Part shown: piece by piece, positions 61,455-64,000 of the stretch
How positions within the stretch are numbered: position 1 is the first letter of the stretch
Layout: every line of letters starts with the position of its first letter
NCBI GenBank assembly: GCA_021014325.1
Contig: CM037472.1
Coordinates: forward strand, 25,591,063-25,655,062
Length of the DNA stretch: 64,000 nt
Direction: 5' to 3'
DNA from: Plazaster borealis
Lineage: Eukaryota > Echinodermata > Asteroidea > Forcipulatida > Labidiasteridae
Made by a program: the position numbers and the translations under genes
Notes under the pieces: generated by a model
The model's input: the letters and a program-made list of their open reading frames with translations, nothing else
The model's database searches: none
Told to the model about the DNA's origin: nothing

Positions 61455-62005
61455 GAAAAAGGGGGTTTGTGACAGGAGATTCTGTACAAAGGGGGTTTGT
61501 GATAGAAGATTCTGTAAAAAGGGGGTTTGTGACAGGGGATTCTGTACAAAGGGGGTTTGTGACAGGAGATTCTGTAAAAAGGGGGTTTGTGACAGGAGAT
61601 TCTGTAAAAAGGGGGTTTGTGACAGGAGATTCTGTAAAAAGGGGGTTTGTGACAGGAGATTCTGTAAAAAGGGGGTTTGTGACAGGAGATTCTGTAAAAA
61701 GGGGGTTTGTGACAGGAGATTCTGTAAAAAGGGTAAAAAGGGGGTTTGTGACAGGAGATTCTGTACAAAGGAGGTTTGTGACAGGAGATTCTTTAAAAAG
61801 GGGGTTTGTGACAGGAGATTCTGTAAAAAGGGGGTTTGTGACAGGAGATTCTGTAAAAAGGGGGTTTGTGACAGGAGATTCTGTACAAAGGGTGTATGTG
61901 ACAAGAGATTCTGTACAAAGGGGGTTTGTGACAGGAGATATTCTGTAAAAAGGGGTTTGTGACAGGAGATTCTGTACAAAGGGGGTTTGTGACAGGAGAT
62001 TCTGT
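61455..62005 (+). repeat. 30-bp minisatellite, 18 units
   Basis: Eighteen copies of a 30-bp unit (GGGGGTTTGTGACAGGAGAT plus TCTGTAAAAA or TCTGTACAAA) with few substitutions, one 10-base insertion near 61731-61740 and one 2-base insertion near 61940. Because 30 is divisible by three, several frames stay open (a Cys-rich decapeptide on plus, SCHKPP repeats on minus). I see no start context, splice signal or flanking coding sequence that would make it a gene. It begins exactly where MITE copy 61277-61454 breaks off. Confidence 0.95.
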
Positions 62006-62036
62006 CCTCCGAAGATTCTCTCCCCCGTTGTTGTGA

Positions 62037-62310
62037 ATTGTGTGTAGAAAGTTCGTCCGATAGCGCCCTCTTTTGTATTGACTCAACTTCCTTTACCCCA
62101 TAATTGCCGTATGGGGATACACACACCGTACCGGGGGGCGAGATTTTTTTCCTATACGAACTTTTTGTCCCCCCCATACGGCGAACTGTGTACAAACTTC
62201 TTTTGATAGCGCCCTCTTTTGAATCATCCTCTTCCAGCCCATGTTAATTTCCTGTATGGGGACAAAAAGTTCGTAGGAAGAAAAATCTCGCCACCGGGGG
62301 GGGGGGGGGC
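62037..62310. repeat. Direct and inverted repeats next to the minisatellite
   Basis: 'gatagcgccctcttttg' occurs at about 62060 and 62204 in similar context (direct repeat). 'gcgagatttttttcctat' with 'acgaactttttgtcccc' (62138-62176) is inverted at 62254-62296 ('ggggacaaaaagttcgta', 'gaaaaatctcgcc'). Confidence 0.75.
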
Positions 62311-64000
62311 GTGGGGGGGCACACAACCCAAGAAAATGCGCGTTTGTATTAATTAATTTTGGTTCAAATTTGAAAAAACCCAAGCCCCCCAATAAAACCA
62401 AAGGGGTAGGTCCAGCATTTTTATCAATTAATTTGGGTTGTCTTCTTTATTTCTACTAAAATTTGCAGTAGATCTTTTGATGCTAAGAGTCGCTAATTGC
62501 TTCAATATTCTCCCCTATCTAAATTATTCACTCTTCTGAACTGACCACGTGCATCCATCTTTTCTCTCAAAATAGCTTTACTTGGAGACAAATTCCCCTC
62601 AGATTTACTCATTTTGACTGTTGAAGGCAGTTATACGCAGCGGTGTAACTAGGGTAAAATTTCAGGGGGCACAAGGGGTGCACCATTTTGTCTAGGGGGG
62701 CACTTCTGGCCAAGTTTGCTTTTTTCTTTAAAACAAGCCCATGTCCGCAATCGGGGGGGGGGGGGTCGGACGGCCCCTCTACCAAAAATAATAATAATAA
62801 TATTAATATAAAAAATAAAAAATAGGAACATTACAAGATGGCTGCCAGGGTTTGCCATTAACGTTTTTAGGTACGGTACTCCGTATATAGCCATCAGGAA
62901 CAGTTTAGCTTGTTGTCATTTCACTAGCCTGTCAAAATATGTCACAAATCCAAATTTCATCTTAAATAAGGATGTTTTCAAACACATATTTTGTATAAAA
63001 CATGATTACTTGGATTAGGAGAGAATTTTGACAAGTCCTCCGGTGTTTTAAAGTTCTCGCATTTGGCCAGTGGACCGCGCTGGCTGCACACGATGAAGTA
63101 TTTACTAAAGGCATCGACTTATTGCTTGACGTGTAATAATTTTAAAGAAAAATTAATAGTAAAGTACAGATAAATAACAATAAAACATACTTGCGTGCCT
63201 ATAGTGATGGGGAAATGGCATGAACTTCTTTCTGTGTAAACTGACTTGTTGTGTAAGTTCTTATCACATCAATAATGATAATCTTTCGAGGTGTTTGTTT
63301 GTTTGGGGGCGGTAATTTAAAGACAAATTTTGACAATTGTTAATTGTCCGAAAAACTGTAAGTTTCAATCTGAAAACTCGCTGACAATGAAGTTCCTATC
63401 AGTACAAGTCGAAGAAGTTAGCTTACAATACAGTCTAAAGAAAATATATTTATTCAAGCAAAAACAAAACCCGCAGTTTTAATGCTATTAAATTATTATC
63501 GTTGTTTCAAAACAATCTGAGTCCAATCTTGGAGCTGCACAAGCAGTCTGTCTGTAGCAAAAATGAACAGGATACCAGTCACAAAATGGTACACGGTTGG
63601 TATAACCTTTTTATGTTTGTTTTTTGTTAAAAGCACGGTTTTTCAATGTTTTTACTTAAACGTGACCAGTGATTTTGATAAAATATTCCAAACTTTGTTG
63701 TATTGTTTGTTTATGGGACAACTATAGAGTTTATGATATGATTATACCGTGGGAGAAAAAAAAGAAAAAAGAAAAAAAAGGGATAAAAAGAAATTTGTTA
63801 GGCCTTTTTTCTCTGTAATTTTATGGCTAATGTCATTATTTATTTAACCTTGCATTTTCATATTCACTCTAATTTGCTATAATGGCCTGTACGTCAAAAG
63901 TACGCAGAGCAAGCGTGGCGTAAATAATCACTATCCGTCACAACCATTTAAAATGTATATGTTGTTAACCGGTGATACTTATTGCTTGATTACCCCAATT

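Larger units (their letters stand above)
54084..64000. other. Upstream intron or 5' flank of B4GAT1
   Basis: Because an acceptor precedes the ATG, the first part of this stretch is transcribed as a 5' UTR intron. Its far limit is unknown. It holds five further copies of MITE family A (two of them partial and one a left half), a SINE (54968-55222), foldbacks (56161-56360), a degenerate TTAGGG-like stretch near 59.1 kb and a 30-bp minisatellite (61455-62005). I see no CpG-rich promoter-like block and no other gene. 62.4-64.0 kb appears anonymous. Confidence 0.6.

Noticed and set aside
61455..62005. CRISPR array
   Set aside because: The units are contiguous 30-bp repeats without unique spacers, in animal DNA.
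61319..62195. Open frames of 149-287 codons with SCHKPP or KKGVCDRRFC repeats
   Set aside because: The 30-bp minisatellite is divisible by three, so several frames on both strands stay open. The ends run into MITE or anonymous DNA.

Overview
The window is AT-rich, intron-rich animal DNA. It carries parts of one recognisable protein-coding gene and a dense layer of small transposable elements. The gene, the repeat content (tRNA-Leu-derived SINEs, short foldback elements, CR1/L2-like LINE tails, many TGTACATG-type words) and the vertebrate-type TTAGGG repeat fit a marine invertebrate deuterostome. My best guess is an echinoderm, possibly a sea star. That placement is inference; no species can be proved from this window. 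There is no sign of bacterial operons, CRISPR arrays or viral genes.

The gene is a B4GAT1-like beta-1,4-glucuronyltransferase (glycosyltransferase family 49) on the minus strand. Three coding exons can be placed to the base: 54070-53099 (residues 1-324), 24153-24019 (325-369) and 11557-11360 (370-434, stop TAG). Both introns are phase 0 and GT-AG, about 28.9 kb and 12.5 kb long. The joined product is 434 residues with one N-terminal membrane anchor and a D-I-D metal/nucleotide-sugar motif. A 3' splice site 13 bases before the ATG shows that at least one 5' UTR exon lies at higher coordinates, not located here. In known animals this enzyme adds glucuronic acid to the xylose-primed O-mannosyl glycan of alpha-dystroglycan in the Golgi, the primer that LARGE then extends.

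Layout: 1-10.8 kb is 3' flank (foldback elements, a 61-unit telomere-like array at 6.3-6.65 kb, LINE 3' ends at 8.2-9.8 kb). 10.86-11.24 kb is a MITE next to the last exon. 11.56-24.0 kb and 24.2-53.1 kb are the two introns, filled with SINEs, MITEs, LINE fragments and local duplications. 53.1-54.1 kb is exon 1. 54.1-64 kb is upstream intron or 5' flank, with more MITEs, one SINE and a 30-bp minisatellite at 61.5-62.0 kb.

I found no multigene system. The points most worth a second look are the telomere-like array bracketed by an inverted 16-bp motif, the minisatellite sitting at the centre of a broken MITE, a perfect 45-bp palindromic MITE inside a tRNA-like SINE, one MITE family lying next to exon edges, and a possible 57-bp plus-strand exon inside the long intron.
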